A DNA stretch of 64,000 nt, taken from the NCBI RefSeq assembly GCF_000160695.1, contig NZ_GG694010.1, positions 59,371 through 123,370 on the forward strand, given 5' to 3'. This document shows, in pieces, positions 26,314-35,419 of the stretch. Each line of letters starts with the position of its first letter. Position 1 is the first letter of the stretch. The translations under genes and the position numbers were made by a program. Under the pieces are notes generated by a model. The model did no database searches. It had not been told where the DNA came from and saw nothing but the letters and a program-made list of their open reading frames with translations. This DNA is from Centipeda flueggei ATCC 43531. GTDB lineage: Bacteria; Bacillota; Negativicutes; Selenomonadales; Selenomonadaceae.

Positions 26314-27312
26314 CTATATTTCATACTTTCCAGCCATCTGCTGCACAATTCTTCGCACCGAATCCCGTAAACTTTGGGGCTCTTTGATCTCAATATGCTG
26401 TCCATATTGGAGCGCCCAATACATCATAGCACGCTCGTTGCATGTCAGCGTGACCATCATCGTGTCATGCCCCATCTCATGTATCCGAAAATCCGTACCA
26501 AACCAGTCAACCAACTCGTCCATCAGGTTCATCTCGGCTGCAAACTTCACGGTGACGCTCTCGCCGCTGTACATATAGATATGTTCCGCCATGTGACGAG
26601 GAAGATTGAAGCCCCGTGCAAAGTCTTTGATCTTACTCTTTGGCTTTCTGGACTCGGAAAGTACTGTGACAGAGGTGATGTGGTCAATGCGGTAGTGGCT
26701 CACATCGTCATATTTATCATAGTTACCGATAAGATAATAACGTCCATTGTTGGCAACCATCTGATAGGGATTGACGACGTATGGCTCTTTTCTCCGCGGG
26801 TGAAGCTTGAAATCCATACCATAACAGTTGTAAATGAAGCTGACCTTCCTGTTTGCTTCAATCGCATCATTGAGTACATCCAACGCCAGCATGGTCTGTT
26901 TGTTGTCGGAGTGAAAAATGTCCGGCAAATTCGACACATGGGTTACTTTCGCATGGAAGTAGCGATTGCCGAAACGCTTCAGTTTGTCGATCAGTCGCTT
27001 GGCCTGAGTACAAGAAATATTCTTGGAGAAAAGAACACTGTCTATCAGCATACGAAGCTCTGCGTCATCAAACTCTCGCTCTACAAGATAACATCCCCGT
27101 TGCGTGCAGATGTCGTAGCCCATATCTTGTAAGGAGCGGATATTGTTGCGGACAGAACGGCGATCACATATCATGCCGTAGTTACGGTTAAGAAGGTCAA
27201 TAATCTCCTGTTGAGTCAATGGGTGATCAGCATCGGTGTGGTCCTTTAATATCTCCAGTATCAGCATGTTCAGCATTTTTTTATTGCCATTGGCATACAA
27301 GTCCAAACACAT
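26314..27312 (-). CDS. WYL-domain transcriptional regulator
   Basis: Probable ligand-responsive repressor or activator of its own operon. A winged-helix domain lies at about 10-70 (LTQQEIIDLL, RRSVRNNIRSLQDMGYDI). The WYL domain lies at about 145-230 (RKVSFIYNCYG, YVVNPYQMVANNGRYYLIGNYDKYDDVSHYRIDHI). A C-terminal WCX-type extension follows. 332 residues. GGAGGCG precedes the ATG. A full dispersed repeat starts 18 bases upstream of the ATG. Confidence 0.9.
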   Translation of the reverse strand: MCLDLYANGNKKMLNMLILEILKDHTDADHPLTQQEIIDLLNRNYGMICDRRSVRNNIRSLQDMGYDICTQRGCYLVEREFDDAELRMLIDSVLFSKNISCTQAKRLIDKLKRFGNRYFHAKVTHVSNLPDIFHSDNKQTMLALDVLNDAIEANRKVSFIYNCYGMDFKLHPRRKEPYVVNPYQMVANNGRYYLIGNYDKYDDVSHYRIDHITSVTVLSESRKPKSKIKDFARGFNLPRHMAEHIYMYSGESVTVKFAAEMNLMDELVDWFGTDFRIHEMGHDTMMVTLTCNERAMMYWALQYGQHIEIKEPQSLRDSVRRIVQQMAGKYEI

Positions 27313-27330
27313 CGCCTCCTACCGTTTTAC

Positions 27331-27498
27331 TAAGGAATCGCTGATAAAATGAAGTCCGTCAGATTGGCGTAGATTTTTTGTCCGATTGAGGAGGCAAACC
27401 GGACGCATAGCCAAAGCTATGTGGAGGATTTGCCGACAAAAAGCGGGCAAAAAAGATGCGTTAAGATGTCGGTGCTGAATTTATCAGTGCTTCCCTAA
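27331..27498. repeat. TA-bounded inverted-repeat element, full copy B (MITE-like)
   Basis: 168 bp from TAAGGAATCGCTGATAAAAT to AATTTATCAGTGCTTCCCTA, ends complementary with few mismatches. It is inverted relative to copies A and D. The internal hairpin around GCATAG-CCAAAG-CTATGTG is flanked by GCAAA / TTTGC. Confidence 0.88.
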
Positions 27499-27572
27499 CA
27501 CTCCATCAGTTCTTTTCGATGATTATAGCATACCTTGCGGGAAAAAAATTACCCACAGGCGGCTAGATAAAC

Positions 27573-27598
27573 AAGAATGAACATAAACGTTCATTCTT
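27573..27598. terminator. Second hairpin downstream of crcB
   Basis: Perfect 10-base inverted repeat AAGAATGAAC / GTTCATTCTT with a 6-base centre. It lies beyond the first crcB terminator, so it may be a back-up terminator. An operator function is also possible. Confidence 0.4.
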
Positions 27599-27601
27599 CA
27601 A

Positions 27602-27654
27602 CAATAAAAACTCGAGAGAATCCTTACGCAAATAAACGTTTGGATTCCTTCGAG
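27602..27654 (-). terminator. Terminator of the cobalamin operon (after crcB)
   Basis: CTCGA(A/G)(G/A)GAATCC-type stem (11 of 13 pairs) with an 18-base loop, followed by TTTTTATTG on the minus strand. The region 27313-27680 otherwise holds only repeat B and these hairpins. Confidence 0.7.
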
Positions 27655-27680
27655 TCGATTGGTCTGATGGACATAACTTC

Positions 27681-28052
27681 CTATTCCCACCCGCTCACCA
27701 GATGCTTTGCTAGCAGGAGGGCAAGGATGCCGAGCACGATGCTCAGCGCGATATAGGCAAGGGCGACGGCGAGCTTTCCGTTCTCGATGAGAGAAAGCGT
27801 TTCCAACGAAAAGGTGGAGAATGTCGTAAAGCCGCCGCATATCCCTGTCTGGAGAAAGAGGACAAGGCGTGGGTCAAGGCCGCTCTGACGTCCCGCCAGA
27901 CCGACGACGGCGCCGATGGCGAAACATCCAAGGATGTTGACAGCAAACGTAGCAAGAGGAAAACCGCTCCCGAGTTTCGGCACGACCTGTCCCAGCAGAA
28001 AGCGCAGAATCGCTCCGACCGCACCGCCAAGCCCGACGGCAAGGACGCTCAT
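27681..28052 (-). CDS. crcB: Fluoride channel CrcB/Fluc
   Basis: Dual-topology fluoride exporter. The 123-residue protein has four membrane segments, GAILRFLLG near the start, the NxxG-type VNILGCFAIG and the signature GFTTFSTFS at about 74-82. Its ATG overlaps the phosphatase stop, so it is translated as the last gene of the cobalamin operon. Only one copy is present here, so it probably forms homodimers. Confidence 0.95.
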   Translation of the reverse strand: MSVLAVGLGGAVGAILRFLLGQVVPKLGSGFPLATFAVNILGCFAIGAVVGLAGRQSGLDPRLVLFLQTGICGGFTTFSTFSLETLSLIENGKLAVALAYIALSIVLGILALLLAKHLVSGWE

Positions 28053-28672
28053 TGTACCGTCCCCGCACGCAAATGCGCCACATCGTTCATGCGCGTCAAT
28101 ACAGCAAAGCCGTCATCCTCGAAGCGGATGCAGTTGACTGCCGTATTGAGCTGAGAAACGTGCCAGATCGAGCGGATCGGCATAGCGAGTATGTCAGCGA
28201 TCAGAATGCGGATTGCCGCACCGTGCGAGACGATGATGACGCGCTCGCCTCGATGTTCTGCGGCGATCGTGCGCACGCGCCCTGCGATGCGCTTTTGGAA
28301 CACGGAAAAGTCCTCACTGTCCGGGATATTCGCATGCTCCGGATCACGGTAAAAATGCTTTAGCGTCTCGGGATCCTCGGTGTTGATCTCACTGAAGAAG
28401 CGCCCTTCCCATGCCCCGAAGTGAAGTTCACGCAGGGCAGAATCGGGGACGACGGTCAGACCAAGCCGCGCTGCAAGCGGTGCCGCCGTCTCCATCGTCC
28501 GTATGAGATCACTCGCATAGAATGCATCTGCGTGGTCGACGTCGAGATGCTGGCCGAGCAGTGCTGCCTGTGCGTGTCCCTCCGGTGAGAGCGGCACATC
28601 TGACTGTCCCTGAAAGCGTCCCGTCTTATTCCACTCGGTCTCCCCATGACGTATGATGATAATTTCCGTCAT
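28049..28672 (-). CDS. cobC: Histidine phosphatase, probable alpha-ribazole phosphatase
   Basis: Catalytic RHGETEWN near the start with the phospho-acceptor His, then FGAWEGRFF and VSHGAAIRIL with the second His. 207 residues. Placement after cobS and the threonine kinase supports alpha-ribazole-5-phosphate dephosphorylation, but phosphoglycerate-mutase-like relatives look alike. Confidence 0.82.
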   Translation of the reverse strand: MTEIIIIRHGETEWNKTGRFQGQSDVPLSPEGHAQAALLGQHLDVDHADAFYASDLIRTMETAAPLAARLGLTVVPDSALRELHFGAWEGRFFSEINTEDPETLKHFYRDPEHANIPDSEDFSVFQKRIAGRVRTIAAEHRGERVIIVSHGAAIRILIADILAMPIRSIWHVSQLNTAVNCIRFEDDGFAVLTRMNDVAHLRAGTVQ

Positions 28673-28696
28673 TTCCCTTCCCCTTCCTATGATTTT

Positions 28697-29575
28697 CTAT
28701 GCGCGAATCTCACAGACAACGCCGCCCGAGATCAGCCGTTCCTGACGCATAAAGGCATACGTGCCGTAAAATTCCTGTGCCAGCTGATGCGTACGCGCGT
28801 CGATCGCCGCCGTCGACAAATCGGATGCCCAGAGTGCACCGACCACCGTACCGCTGTGTGCCACCAGTACACCGAGCGCTCCTCTGCTCTGCGCCGCCGT
28901 GATGAAGCGTTCCAGCTCCGGCTTTTCTAGGTGCTGCTGGTTGCGCCGTGCGCTCTCGGTCGCCGTCTGTCCGAGGAGGCGCTCTTTTTCTGCCCCACTC
29001 ACGGCAAATGCCCGATCGACTGTATGCAGCAGAGCGCGATAGGCGTCGTCCTGGTCGCCTGCATTGCCCTTGCTCTGATAGTAGGCGACGGTATCTACCT
29101 CACCGCCCGCATCGAAGATGGAGACGCCGAGCAGCGGAATATTATGGTACTGGCCGAACAGCTCTCCCGTCGTATGACTGACGTGCGAAAGCCCCGCAAA
29201 GGCGATGCCGTCACTCGGCTCGATGGCGATGGCGATGTCCATGATCTCGCGCGCCGTCAGTTCCCGTCCATATGCACGCGCTGCGGCATAGGACACCGCG
29301 GCGATATCCGCACTCGAGGACGCCATGCCCTTACCCTGTGGAATCTCCGTCTCAAGACGGATACCAAAGCGAAACGCCTCCTCACCGATGTGAGCGAGCG
29401 TCCGCCGCAGTGCTTCCTGTGCCTTGGTTCCCAGTCCATGTATCCCCGTAAACGCATCCGAGACCGTCGCCGTCGCATACATGCTGATCGGTGCGGTGAC
29501 AAGAAACGGCGTTCCCGCAAGAGAGCCCTCGATCAGCTCCCCGCAGGACGCGGGCGCTTTTGCTATAATCTCCAT
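28697..29575 (-). CDS. GHMP kinase, probable L-threonine kinase (PduX-like)
   Basis: Would phosphorylate L-threonine for the aminopropanol linker of cobalamin. It shows APASCGELIEG at the start and the GHMP motif PQGKGMASSSADIAA at about 96-110. IEPSDGIAF is also visible. Start at 29575, in overlap with the cobS end and with GGGGG upstream; 292 residues. Context in the cobalamin operon decides the function. Confidence 0.85.
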   Translation of the reverse strand: MEIIAKAPASCGELIEGSLAGTPFLVTAPISMYATATVSDAFTGIHGLGTKAQEALRRTLAHIGEEAFRFGIRLETEIPQGKGMASSSADIAAVSYAAARAYGRELTAREIMDIAIAIEPSDGIAFAGLSHVSHTTGELFGQYHNIPLLGVSIFDAGGEVDTVAYYQSKGNAGDQDDAYRALLHTVDRAFAVSGAEKERLLGQTATESARRNQQHLEKPELERFITAAQSRGALGVLVAHSGTVVGALWASDLSTAAIDARTHQLAQEFYGTYAFMRQERLISGGVVCEIRA

Positions 29576-30333
29576 AATAACCCCCAAATGTTCGGATGTG
29601 TTGATGCCAGGGAAAAGGTGGCGAGAACCAGAGTCTCCGTCAATACGGTGACCGCACCATAGACATCACCTGTCACTCCGCCGAGGATATTGGTGATCGT
29701 GCGGCAGAAAAGAAGGGCAAAGAGCACGCCCAACAGCAGCGAAAGTGCCGCCAATACGCCCCACGGCAGGACAAGCACCGCCGTCGTCACAGCAGCGATG
29801 AGAACGGTGCGTCGATCTGCCATATCGGCAAAGGTCTTTCCGACACCTTCCGCACGGGCGTATGGAAAGAGCGCGATCGCAAGTACCATGGCAAGCCTGC
29901 CGATGATTGGCATGACGAAGAGCGCGGGCACAAAGAGGAGCGGATGCATATCGGAGATCAGGGCAAACTGCACGAACATGAGCATGACGAAAGAAACGAC
30001 GCCAAATGCGCCCGCGCGGCTGTCCTTCATGATCTCGAGCTGACGTGCGCGCTCCCGCCCCGAGAAGATGCCGTCCGCCGTATCCATAAAGCCGTCCGCA
30101 TGGATGCCGCCCGTCAGGAGAATCGGCAGGATGAGGATCAGGACGCACGTCAGCGACCGCACGCCGAGGAAGTAGATGAGCACCCATGCCGCAAGCATGT
30201 AGCACAGGCCGAGCACGAGCCCGACCAGCGGGAAAAAACGCGTACTGCGCCCAAAGTCCTCCGCCGTCCACGTCGTCTGTCGGACGAAGCGGATCCGTGT
30301 GAGAAACTGAAGGCCGATCAAAAAAGAATGCAT
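29563..30333 (-). CDS. cobS: Adenosylcobinamide-GDP ribazoletransferase (cobalamin synthase)
   Basis: Membrane enzyme joining adenosylcobinamide-GDP and alpha-ribazole. FLTRIRF at the start, the metal-binding GGIHADGFMDTADGIFSGRERARQLEIMKDSRAGAFG-type block at about 75-115 and several membrane segments are clear. 256 residues. Confidence 0.95.
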   Translation of the reverse strand: MHSFLIGLQFLTRIRFVRQTTWTAEDFGRSTRFFPLVGLVLGLCYMLAAWVLIYFLGVRSLTCVLILILPILLTGGIHADGFMDTADGIFSGRERARQLEIMKDSRAGAFGVVSFVMLMFVQFALISDMHPLLFVPALFVMPIIGRLAMVLAIALFPYARAEGVGKTFADMADRRTVLIAAVTTAVLVLPWGVLAALSLLLGVLFALLFCRTITNILGGVTGDVYGAVTVLTETLVLATFSLASTHPNIWGLLWRL

Positions 30334-30344
30334 AGAACCGATCC

Positions 30345-31304
30345 TTAACGATAGAGCGAAAACAAATAGGCAAAGAGCAGAAATAGAACCGTCGCCGTAT
30401 ACATGAGCCGTACCGCGCCCAAGATGTGTTTGGGGGCAATGTCCATGTGGGCGTCGCCCATATAAGCACGGAAGTGCTTTTGTCCAAAGTAGTAGTTGAT
30501 GCCGCCGAGACGGATGTGCAGTGCGCCCGCCACAGGAGCCTCCGCATATCCGCCGTTCGGACTGGGATGCCCCGCCGCGTCGCGCCGCAGGATAAAGAGC
30601 GCGTTGCGTGCATCATAGCGCAGGAGGAAGGCCGCCATCACAAAGAGGATGCTCGTGATGCGCGCGGGAACATAGTTCAGCACATCGTCCACACGCGCCG
30701 CCATGCGCCCGAAGTAGAGATAGCGGTCATTCTTGTAGCCGAGCATGGAGTCCATTGTATTCGCTGCCCGATAGAGCACGGCGAGCGGTGCGCCGCCGAG
30801 GAGAAAGAAGAAAAGCGGCGAGATGACTCCGTCCACTGTATTCTCCGCGACGGTCTCAATCGCCGCGCGCGCAGCGTCCTCCTCGTCGAGCTCCGCCGTA
30901 TCCCGCCCGACGATATAGCCGACGCGCACCCGTGCACCCACAAGGTTATCCCCGTCGAGCAGGGCATAGATTTCATGCCCCGCCTTTGCCAGTGACCGTG
31001 GAGAGATACAGAAATAGAGCAGGATGATTTCGAGGACATCTGCCCCCCATGCCACAGGCAGATGCCGCGCGGCAAGGATCAGCCCCTCCGCCGCAGCGTA
31101 GGAAATCGAGAGGACAATCAGCACCAGCAGCGTCCCCATGGCGAACTTCCTGCCGTCTCCTCCATAGGATGGATAGAGGTGCCGATCCAGCCATCCGATA
31201 AATCGCCCGAGAAAGGCGACGGGATGCAGGCGGTTCTGCGGATCCCCCGCTATCGTATCGAGAAAAAACGCCGCCATGGCGGCGATGGGCGGGGCGATCA
31301 TCAT
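30345..31304 (-). CDS. cbiB: Adenosylcobinamide-phosphate synthase
   Basis: Membrane protein that attaches the aminopropanol (phosphate) side chain. DTIAGDPQNRLHPVAFLGR, ETVAENTVDGVISPLFF and the NTMDSMLGYKNDRY block are family signatures. 319 residues. ATGA overlap with cbiP. Confidence 0.95.
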   Translation of the reverse strand: MMIAPPIAAMAAFFLDTIAGDPQNRLHPVAFLGRFIGWLDRHLYPSYGGDGRKFAMGTLLVLIVLSISYAAAEGLILAARHLPVAWGADVLEIILLYFCISPRSLAKAGHEIYALLDGDNLVGARVRVGYIVGRDTAELDEEDAARAAIETVAENTVDGVISPLFFFLLGGAPLAVLYRAANTMDSMLGYKNDRYLYFGRMAARVDDVLNYVPARITSILFVMAAFLLRYDARNALFILRRDAAGHPSPNGGYAEAPVAGALHIRLGGINYYFGQKHFRAYMGDAHMDIAPKHILGAVRLMYTATVLFLLFAYLFSLYR

Positions 31305-32839
31305 GACTCTCCTGCCGCAATGATCGCTGCCAGTTTATCCATATCGAGACTCCGCTGCACCGTCGCAGCCAGACGGTCATAGGCATGCTCCTTTTCCGCC
31401 CCGCAGCGGTACTGAATGGGAAGCTCCTCCATGCCGCGCCGCACGCGCAGGCGATTGAGCACTGCCCGACGGAAATGATCATCGTCAAAGATGCCGTGGA
31501 TGTACGTGCCCGCGATCCGCCCGTCTGCCGAGACCGCACCGTCCAATACCGACGCTTCTGTATTGCCCGCACGGACGATACGGAACGGACGGCATACCTC
31601 CTCGGCAAATGTTGTGTCGCCCATGTGGATCTCATAGCCCCGCATCCCGTGCACAGAGATGTTCTCCCCCAAGAAGGGAAACGCCGCACAGTCCGCCGTG
31701 ACCTGCCGCAGATGCTTGCGCGCGGCAAAGGTCGTCGTGAGCGGCAGATACCTCAGCCCCTCCACCGCATCATGCGCCGACTCGGTGTGGAGCGGGTCGG
31801 AGATCCTCTCCCCGAGCATCTGATAGCCGCCGCAGATCCCAAAGAGCGGCGTCCCCGCCGTGACGCACGCACGGATAGCATCCGCGAGGCCCACCTGTCG
31901 GATATGGAGGAGATCTTCCGTCGTATTCTTCGACCCCGGCAGGAGGATGAGATCCGGATGACCCAGTTCCTCTGGCGTGCGCACGTAATAGAGCGCGACA
32001 TCCGGCTCGTGCGCCAGCGCGTCGAAGTCCGTAAAGTTCGATAGTTTCGGCGTACGAACGACCGCAATGCGCAGCTGCCCATCGAAGGCGGCCGTATCGC
32101 CATAGTGCTGCTCGTCGAGGGAGACGGAGTCCTCCTCATCGATGCCGAGCGCGTCGATGTGCGGGATGACCCCAAGGACGGGCTTTCCCGTCTTTTTTTC
32201 CAAAAAGTCAAGGGCAGGCGTCAGGAGGCTCACGTCACCGCGAAACTTGTTGATGACAAGGCCCTTGACGAGCGCACGCTCCTCCGCGTCGAGCAGTTCC
32301 AGCGTCCCCACAAGGGCGGCAAGCGCACCGCCGCGGTCGATGTCAGCGATCAGGAGGACGGGCGCGCGAAGATGCTTTGCCACGCGCATATTGACGATAT
32401 CGTTTGCCTTGAGATTGATCTCGGCGGGGCTGCCCGCGCCCTCGATCACGAGCAGATCATACGCGGCACGCAGGCGATCCAGCGACACCTCAACGGCCTC
32501 CCATGCCTTGAGCGAATAGCCTGTGTGGTACTCCCGAGCACTCATATTGCCGACCGGTTCACCCATGATGACAACTTGTGACTGCGCGTTCCCCGTCGGT
32601 TTGAGGAGGACGGGGTTCATATCGACTTCGGGGGCGAGTCCCGCCGCCTCCGCCTGCGCGACCTGTGCCCTTCCCATCTCCCGCCCGTCGAGCGTGACAT
32701 AGGAATTCAGCGCCATGTTCTGTGCCTTAAAGGGCACGACACGCTCGCCCTGCTGATAAAAAATACGGCAGAGTGCCGTCGTCAGAATGCTCTTGCCGAC
32801 ATGGGAACTCGTTCCCATCAGCATGATGCTCTTCGCCAT
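31301..32839 (-). CDS. cbiP: Cobyric acid synthase
   Basis: Amidates four side chains of the corrin. The N-terminal P-loop-like GTSSHVGKSILTTALCR is followed by VIEGAGSPAEINL. The glutamine amidotransferase half has FGICGGYQMLG with the nucleophile Cys, and the late HGIFDDD. 512 residues. One base separates it from cobU. Confidence 0.96.
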   Translation of the reverse strand: MAKSIMLMGTSSHVGKSILTTALCRIFYQQGERVVPFKAQNMALNSYVTLDGREMGRAQVAQAEAAGLAPEVDMNPVLLKPTGNAQSQVVIMGEPVGNMSAREYHTGYSLKAWEAVEVSLDRLRAAYDLLVIEGAGSPAEINLKANDIVNMRVAKHLRAPVLLIADIDRGGALAALVGTLELLDAEERALVKGLVINKFRGDVSLLTPALDFLEKKTGKPVLGVIPHIDALGIDEEDSVSLDEQHYGDTAAFDGQLRIAVVRTPKLSNFTDFDALAHEPDVALYYVRTPEELGHPDLILLPGSKNTTEDLLHIRQVGLADAIRACVTAGTPLFGICGGYQMLGERISDPLHTESAHDAVEGLRYLPLTTTFAARKHLRQVTADCAAFPFLGENISVHGMRGYEIHMGDTTFAEEVCRPFRIVRAGNTEASVLDGAVSADGRIAGTYIHGIFDDDHFRRAVLNRLRVRRGMEELPIQYRCGAEKEHAYDRLAATVQRSLDMDKLAAIIAAGES

Positions 32840-33412
32840 TTACACCGCCTCCGCCAGCTTTTTGAGATCAACGGGAATGCCGCAGGTGACGAGATAGACC
32901 TTTGCCGCGCGGCGGGCGAGCTGCTGATTGGCAAGCCCCGCCATATCCCGATAGAGCCGCCCGAGGCGATTGGCGGGAACGATCCCGTCCCCCACCTCGT
33001 TTGTGACAAAAATCGTCGTCGCATCGGCTTCCTCAGCGGCACGAATAAGCGCATTGATACGCGCCTCGACATGGCGTGCAAAGGAGTCGCGCTCCTGTTC
33101 CTCCTCCGAATACTGGAGCATGTCGTTGCTGAGAAACATCGTCACGCAGTCAAAGAGGATTACGCCGTGCGTCGCCCCCGCCTCACGTATCGCATTCTCG
33201 GAGGAAAATGGTGCCTCGTAGGTCGTCCAGTCTGCCGGACGGCGCGACTGATGCAGATCGACGCGCAGCTGCATCTCCGCATCATAGATCTGCGCGGTCG
33301 CAATATAGGCGACAGCTGTGCCGCTCTCTGCGGCGCAGCGCGCCGCACAGCGTTCAGCAAACGAGGATTTGCCCGAGCGGACGCCGCCTGTTACGAGAAT
33401 GATCTGCCCCAT
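32840..33412 (-). CDS. cobU: Adenosylcobinamide kinase / guanylyltransferase
   Basis: Activates adenosylcobinamide with GTP. The N-terminal ILVTGGVRSGKSSFAE carries the P-loop, followed by VTNEVGDGIVPANRLGRLYRD. Start at 33412 with GGAGGCG upstream; 190 residues. It overlaps the cbiA end by 22 bases. Confidence 0.94.
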   Translation of the reverse strand: MGQIILVTGGVRSGKSSFAERCAARCAAESGTAVAYIATAQIYDAEMQLRVDLHQSRRPADWTTYEAPFSSENAIREAGATHGVILFDCVTMFLSNDMLQYSEEEQERDSFARHVEARINALIRAAEEADATTIFVTNEVGDGIVPANRLGRLYRDMAGLANQQLARRAAKVYLVTCGIPVDLKKLAEAV

Positions 33413-34764
33413 TGATGACACGCCTCCACAAAATGCTCCGCCGCACTGCGGCATCCTGCAAAGTGCAGGTGCAGATAACTGCCAAGCGTATTACTCCGAC
33501 GATGTCCTGCTGGATACTGCGCGCCGCTGCGCAGTTTCGTAAAGCGGAAGGGGCGATCCGCCTCTTCCGCCTCCGTCTCCTCGACGGAAAAGTGAAACTC
33601 ATGCCCGTGCAGGATAAGCCCTGCCGCACCGAGTATCGTATCCTCTGTCTGCTCCGCCTCCACGTAACCGACCATCTGCAGGCGTTCGGTCATGCGCGCC
33701 CGCGCCGCGAACACCCCTGCCATCTCATGCTCTGCTCCCGCAAAGTCCACCATAGAGCGCATGAGGTACATATAGCCGCCGCATTCGGCATAGATGGGCA
33801 TCCCCGCCTCCGACGCTGCACGTATCGCAGAGCGCATCGCCGTATTCCGCGCCAAATCTGCGGCAAACATCTCAGGAAAACCGCCGCCGATGATGATGCC
33901 GTCCACATTTGGCAGTGCCGCATCGTGCAGCGGACTGAACTCCACCAGCTCCGCGCCGCATGCACGGAGTTCGTCGAGACTCGCCGCATAGTAGAAGGAA
34001 AACGCCTCATCGCGCGCAACGGCAATGCGGCACTGATGCTGCGGCGGGAGTTCCTCCCCCGCTGCAGACGAAAGGGGCGGCGCCGTATTCGCCAGAGCCA
34101 TAATGCGGTCGATGTCGAGCCCTGTCTCAACACATGCCCCAAGACACTGAATCATCGCCTGCGCTTCATGCTCCTCCACGGGTGTCAGGCCAAGATGACG
34201 CTCAGGAAGGACAAAAGAAGCATCGCGGCGCAGCGACCCATAGACGGGCATATCGATCCCCGCCATAGCCGTGCGGACCATCGCCTCATGTGTCCCGCTG
34301 CCAAGGCGGTTGAGCAGTACGCCCGCGAGGTTTACGTTCGGATCGTAGCGGCGGAAGCCAAGTGCTGTCGCCGCTGCAGAAGCTCCGACGGATTTGACAT
34401 CCATGACGAGGAGCACGGGCGCATCCAGAACCTTTGCGATGGCGGCGGTCGAACTGATGCCGCGCCGGCCGCCGTCGTACAGCCCCATCACACCCTCGAT
34501 CACGGCGATATCTGCGCCGCGGCATTCGCGGACAAAGATCTCCGCGAGCCGTGCCTCGGGCACGAGCCATGTATCCAGATTATGCCCCGTACGCCCGCCT
34601 GCAATACGATGATAGCCGAGGTCGATGTAATCGGGTCCGACCTTAAAGGACTGTACGGAAAGGCCGCGCGCCCGCAGTGCCGCAAGCAGTCCTGCCGTCA
34701 GCGTTGTCTTCCCTGCCCCCGACTGCGTTGCCGCGATCACGATGCGCGGAATATTCCACTGCAT
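33391..34764 (-). CDS. cbiA: Cobyrinate a,c-diamide synthase
   Basis: Glutamine-dependent amidation of the a and c side chains. It has an N-terminal ATPase domain (ATQSGAGKTTLTAGL; VEGVMGLYDG-type IEGVMGLYDG) and a C-terminal class I amidotransferase domain with the nucleophile Cys in YAECGGYMYL. 457 residues. Confidence 0.95.
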   Translation of the reverse strand: MQWNIPRIVIAATQSGAGKTTLTAGLLAALRARGLSVQSFKVGPDYIDLGYHRIAGGRTGHNLDTWLVPEARLAEIFVRECRGADIAVIEGVMGLYDGGRRGISSTAAIAKVLDAPVLLVMDVKSVGASAAATALGFRRYDPNVNLAGVLLNRLGSGTHEAMVRTAMAGIDMPVYGSLRRDASFVLPERHLGLTPVEEHEAQAMIQCLGACVETGLDIDRIMALANTAPPLSSAAGEELPPQHQCRIAVARDEAFSFYYAASLDELRACGAELVEFSPLHDAALPNVDGIIIGGGFPEMFAADLARNTAMRSAIRAASEAGMPIYAECGGYMYLMRSMVDFAGAEHEMAGVFAARARMTERLQMVGYVEAEQTEDTILGAAGLILHGHEFHFSVEETEAEEADRPFRFTKLRSGAQYPAGHRRSNTLGSYLHLHFAGCRSAAEHFVEACHQWGRSFS

Positions 34765-34774
34765 GATGTGCTCC

Positions 34775-35410
34775 TCAGGGACGGGTATTGTCGATCATAT
34801 ACATCAGCGCATTGACTGCCGCTGCCGCAATCGGACTGCCGCCCTTCGACCCTTCGACCGTGATGTAGGGAACGATGTCGTTTGCGGCGAGCTCCGCCTT
34901 GGACTCTGCCGCACCGACAAAGCCGACGGGAATACCGACGATACAGGCGGGGCGGATCCCCTCCTCACGGACCAGGCGCAGAACCTCAAAGAGCGCCGTC
35001 GGTGCGTTGCCGATGGCGACGATACTGCCGTCCATATCCTTGCCAAACGTACGCATGGCGACCATTGAGCGCGTAATCCCCTCCGCCTTTGCGCGTGCGG
35101 CAACATCGGGATCCGCCACTAAGCAGTGCACCGTACCGCCGAACGAGGCAAGTTTCTTCTTGTTGATGCCCGTACGCACCATCTCGACATCCGTATAGAT
35201 ATCGACCCCGCGTTTCAGCGCGGCAATCGCCGCGTCGATCGCCTGCGGGTGTACGCGTGTAATGGGCGCATATCCCACATCTCCCGATGCGTGAATGAGG
35301 CGCGAGTAGAGCTTCGTCTCACGCTCGTCGAGATGCAGCTCTGCCAGATGCGGTGCAATCAGCTCCATACTGCGATTTTCAATGGTCATCGGCTCTTTGA
35401 TAAAATCCAT
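34775..35410 (-). CDS. cbiC: Cobalt-precorrin-8 methylmutase
   Basis: Moves a methyl group from C11 to C12 to give cobyrinate. RLIHASGDVGYAP holds the catalytic His, and later GIPVGFVGAAESK, followed by GSKGGSPIAAAAVNAL. 211 residues. AGGAG precedes the ATG. Confidence 0.95.
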   Translation of the reverse strand: MDFIKEPMTIENRSMELIAPHLAELHLDERETKLYSRLIHASGDVGYAPITRVHPQAIDAAIAALKRGVDIYTDVEMVRTGINKKKLASFGGTVHCLVADPDVAARAKAEGITRSMVAMRTFGKDMDGSIVAIGNAPTALFEVLRLVREEGIRPACIVGIPVGFVGAAESKAELAANDIVPYITVEGSKGGSPIAAAAVNALMYMIDNTRP

Positions 35411-35419
35411 GAAGGTCTC

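Noticed and set aside
27573-27598. AAGAATGAAC-N6-GTTCATTCTT as an SOS or TetR-type operator
   Set aside because: It lies downstream of a terminator with no adjacent start on either strand, so a back-up terminator is more likely.
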